Source of the DNA: Thermoproteota archaeon
Lineage (GTDB): Archaea; Korarchaeota; Korarchaeia; Korarchaeales; Korarchaeaceae
Assembly (NCBI GenBank): GCA_003661265.1
Contig: QMVU01000068.1
Location: forward strand, 1-6,373
Direction of reading: 5' to 3'
Length of the DNA: 6,373 bases
The position numbers were made by a program, and so were the translations under genes. Under the pieces are notes generated by a model. That model was not told the DNA's origin. It was given only the letters and a program-made list of their open reading frames with translations, and ran no database searches. Below are positions 4,836 through 6,373 of this stretch, in pieces. Every line of letters starts with the position of its first letter. Position 1 is the first letter of the stretch.

Positions 4836-6245
4836 CTAACACCTCCTTTCTGAAGGAAAGAGACTCAATTGCTCTGGAGGCAAAAGGTCTCTTTCCCTCA
4901 AGTATTTTTTCAAGTGAGGATATTTCTTCTCGTCCACTTGTTGGACGAGGTTTTCCCATCTTAACTTCACAATCTGGGCGATACTGGTATCGACAACAAG
5001 ACGACAGATGAAATCAACCCATTCCAGAGCAGCGAAGAAAGAAACAAGATTGAGGGTTCCCCTAAAGAACCGAAATTCGATCGTATCGCTATTTTCAAGG
5101 TTGATCATATAATATCGCCCCTGCCAACGTGACTTTGCCACTTCATTCACTTTTTTGATACTCATTTCTTCTTCACTGAAATACGATCGGGCCCACCGAT
5201 CAAGTTGAGCACGAGTGCGACGGGAAAGTTTAAGGATCTGGTCAAAGAATCGTTCATGAATGAAGAGGAGCTTTGTAATGTTTAACTCTTCCGTCTTTAC
5301 CCCATTCCCATTTCGTAGAAACGATCGGTTGATATGTATATGCAATCCACAATTACCTGCGTCATGCGATTTAAAATCACACAAACGTGCAATTTCTATG
5401 ATATCGTTCCATCCCAGCTTTTCCCTGTGATAAGAAAGGGTTGCAGGATGGGAAACTATCTCGACTCCATCTTCAGATAAACTCCCATCCTTCTTGAAGT
5501 AAATCTCTTCCTTTTCTACCCTTTCAATGAATTCATTCTTATCCCCTTTGTCAATTTCCAGCTCCACTCCTAAATAAAGCTCGTCCGGAGAGAAGGATGG
5601 AAAAAAGATAGGATCAGGCTTATAGCTGTGATCATATAGCTCGTCTTCTTCGGGAGCACAACCTTCACACCACCAATCACCAGCGACGTAAATAGCAACA
5701 TCAGTGGGTAACAATTCACCGCAACCCGCACAGTAACAGTAGTAGTCAGTACATCTTTGGCATATTCTTTGGCAACCACCTTCCATCGAGGGGTGTCCAC
5801 AGAAGTAATCACCACAGTTTGTGCATTCCCACGTCTCATTTTCAAAACACCTTCGACAGATGCACAGTACCTCCCTAGACTCATTATCTGTCACCGCGTG
5901 ACTGTTTTCGTCATCGATGAGCTCGAAGGAACAGAGATCACAGGGCCGGTGGTCAGGGAAAAGCTCGTCCGCGCAATCTAAGCAGTAAAGATAACCCTCT
6001 TTGGTGACCAGTTTGGAGGCGGGAAACCATTGGCGGCAGCATTCGCACATACCGCCAATATTTTGGAAATCAAGAAAGCTCTTCTCGTATGGGGCAGAGA
6101 GGTGGATGGCTTGAAGGATTGGTAGATGCTGGGAAGAAGAAGGGGAGCGAGGGAGGGAAATGAATATGTATTCTTCTATAATTATCCCCCAATGGGTAAC
6201 CCAATGGGGGAGATTATTTTTGTTTCTCAACAAAAGCCATACCAT
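4836..6245 (-). CDS. Amidoligase-family (COOH-NH2 ligase) protein with N-terminal zinc-ribbon array (469 aa)
   Basis: The C-terminal half (about 220-420) carries the putative amidoligase (Amidoligase_2-like) motifs: YLGVELEID (224-232), KKDGSL (251-256), VEIVSHPAT (261-269), CGLHIHINR (299-307) and TIEFRFFRGTLN (388-399). This predicts an ATP-dependent, glutamine synthetase-fold enzyme joining a carboxylate to an amine. Residues 67-196 hold about 20 cysteines, many as CxC or CxxC pairs (67-70, 88/91, 102/105, 128-133, 141/144, 162/165, 170-175, 193/196). That fits several zinc ribbons or a treble-clef array for binding nucleic acid, protein or substrate. The N-terminal 60 residues match nothing I know. 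The start is chosen because GAGGAGG (6251-6257) lies 5 nt upstream of this ATG. An in-frame ATG 26 codons earlier would start upstream of the promoter's predicted transcription start. It is the first gene of the operon. Confidence 0.85.
   Translation of the reverse strand: MVWLLLRNKNNLPHWVTHWGIIIEEYIFISLPRSPSSSQHLPILQAIHLSAPYEKSFLDFQNIGGMCECCRQWFPASKLVTKEGYLYCLDCADELFPDHRPCDLCSFELIDDENSHAVTDNESREVLCICRRCFENETWECTNCGDYFCGHPSMEGGCQRICQRCTDYYCYCAGCGELLPTDVAIYVAGDWWCEGCAPEEDELYDHSYKPDPIFFPSFSPDELYLGVELEIDKGDKNEFIERVEKEEIYFKKDGSLSEDGVEIVSHPATLSYHREKLGWNDIIEIARLCDFKSHDAGNCGLHIHINRSFLRNGNGVKTEELNITKLLFIHERFFDQILKLSRRTRAQLDRWARSYFSEEEMSIKKVNEVAKSRWQGRYYMINLENSDTIEFRFFRGTLNLVSFFAALEWVDFICRLVVDTSIAQIVKLRWENLVQQVDEKKYPHLKKYLRERDLLPPEQLSLFPSERRC
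6185..6211 (-). repeat. Near-perfect hairpin / tandem 9-bp repeat in the 5' end of the amidoligase gene
   Basis: The outer arms TCCCCCA and TGGGGGA pair over 7 bp. After one T:T mismatch, TGGG pairs with CCCA around a TTA loop (minus strand). The same bases can be read as two direct copies of CCCATTGGG three bases apart, encoding P-H-W-V-T-H-W-G with the His-Trp pair repeated four codons apart. It lies about 34 nt after the start codon, within the first 60 nt of the coding sequence. It could be an RNA structure influencing early elongation or translation, or an operator. It has no U-tract following, so it is not an intrinsic terminator. Confidence 0.45.
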
Positions 6246-6250
6246 GGGGC

Positions 6251-6258
6251 CCTCCTCT
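6251..6258 (-). promoter_or_regulatory. Ribosome binding site of the first operon gene
   Basis: AGAGGAGG reads on the minus strand five bases before ATG at 6245. It decides the start of the zinc-ribbon amidoligase: the longer in-frame ATG at 6323 has no comparable site and precedes the promoter. Confidence 0.8.
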
Positions 6259-6274
6259 TGTTTTTTGCGCCACA

Positions 6275-6304
6275 ATTTTACCATAGCCCAAACGCAAAAG
6301 TCAA
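6275..6304 (-). promoter_or_regulatory. Sigma-70/sigma-A-type promoter of the operon
   Basis: On the minus strand there is a -35 box TTGACT (6299-6304, 5 of 6 to TTGACA) and a -10 box TAAAAT (6275-6280, 5 of 6 to TATAAT), separated by 18 bp. A TG dinucleotide lies just before the -10. Transcription should start roughly 6-8 nt downstream, near 6268, giving a leader of about 20-25 nt that contains the ribosome site of the first gene. It is the only strong promoter-like match I see, and every gene to its left points the same way, consistent with one polycistronic message. Confidence 0.65.
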
Positions 6305-6337
6305 GCCCAAAAATGATTGACAAAGCAAGCCCAAAAT
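6285..6337 (-). repeat. Three direct copies of TTTGGGCT across the promoter
   Basis: Reading the minus strand, TTTTGGGCTTG (near 6326-6336), TTTTGGGCTTG (near 6302-6312) and TTTGGGCT (6285-6292) recur, with GGGCT start-to-start distances of 24 and 19 bp. The first lies upstream of the -35 box, the second runs into it, and the third falls in the -35/-10 spacer. This arrangement suits binding sites for a regulator that competes with RNA polymerase. Spacing is not uniform, and the T-rich context makes a chance origin possible. Confidence 0.35.
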
Positions 6338-6373
6338 CACAAAAAATGAGGAAATTTTCACAACAAATTTGAC

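Noticed and set aside
6246..6323. Upstream extension of the first gene by 26 codons
   Set aside because: The extension overlaps the promoter boxes and the predicted transcription start, and passes through the AGAGGAGG site. The ATG at 6245 fits both signals.

Overview
All convincing genes in this window lie on the minus strand and read from right to left. They form a single tightly packed transcription unit. A sigma-70/sigma-A type promoter at 6275-6304 is followed by eight genes. Seven are complete and the eighth runs off the left edge. Almost every gene has a near-identical strong Shine-Dalgarno sequence (GAAAGGAGG or AGGAGGTGAT). Spacing is tight: stop and start codons are adjacent or 1-39 nt apart, except for one 96-nt gap. 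The strong ribosome sites, moderate-to-low GC and Lys/Glu-rich proteins suggest a Bacillota (Firmicutes) host. The enzyme set and many small uncharacterised proteins suggest an accessory element such as a phage, prophage or plasmid. No integrase, replication, capsid or transfer gene is present to decide which.

Right part (6245 to 3575): the first gene encodes a 469-residue protein with a zinc-ribbon-rich N-terminal half and an amidoligase domain of the COOH-NH2 ligase (glutamine synthetase-like) superfamily. The second is a 129-residue protein with an 'NLTPHPVTV' segment and no known function. The third is a class II glutamine amidotransferase (Ntn hydrolase, catalytic Cys2) with two extra zinc ribbons at its C-terminus.

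Middle part (3562 to 1329): a 500-residue second COOH-NH2 ligase-like enzyme resembles the phage phiEco32-type ligases. It is followed by a 96-residue HExxH (HELAH) protein with a GTG start, and then a 132-residue uncharacterised protein with GGPSDEF and LDWFDG segments.

Left part (1232 to 1): there are two cysteine-rich proteins of unknown function (226 and 112 residues), then the first 58 codons of an unidentified gene.

Working model (inference): the amidotransferase releases ammonia from glutamine. One or both ATP-dependent COOH-NH2 ligases use ammonia or another amine to form amide bonds on a carboxylate of a small molecule, peptide or protein. The 129-residue protein, placed between the two enzyme genes, is a candidate partner or substrate. 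Amidoligase plus class II amidotransferase pairings in phages are known from comparative genomics, but the product of this operon cannot be read from sequence. This core, with two different ligase types and zinc-ribbon decorations on several proteins, is the most interesting content of the window.
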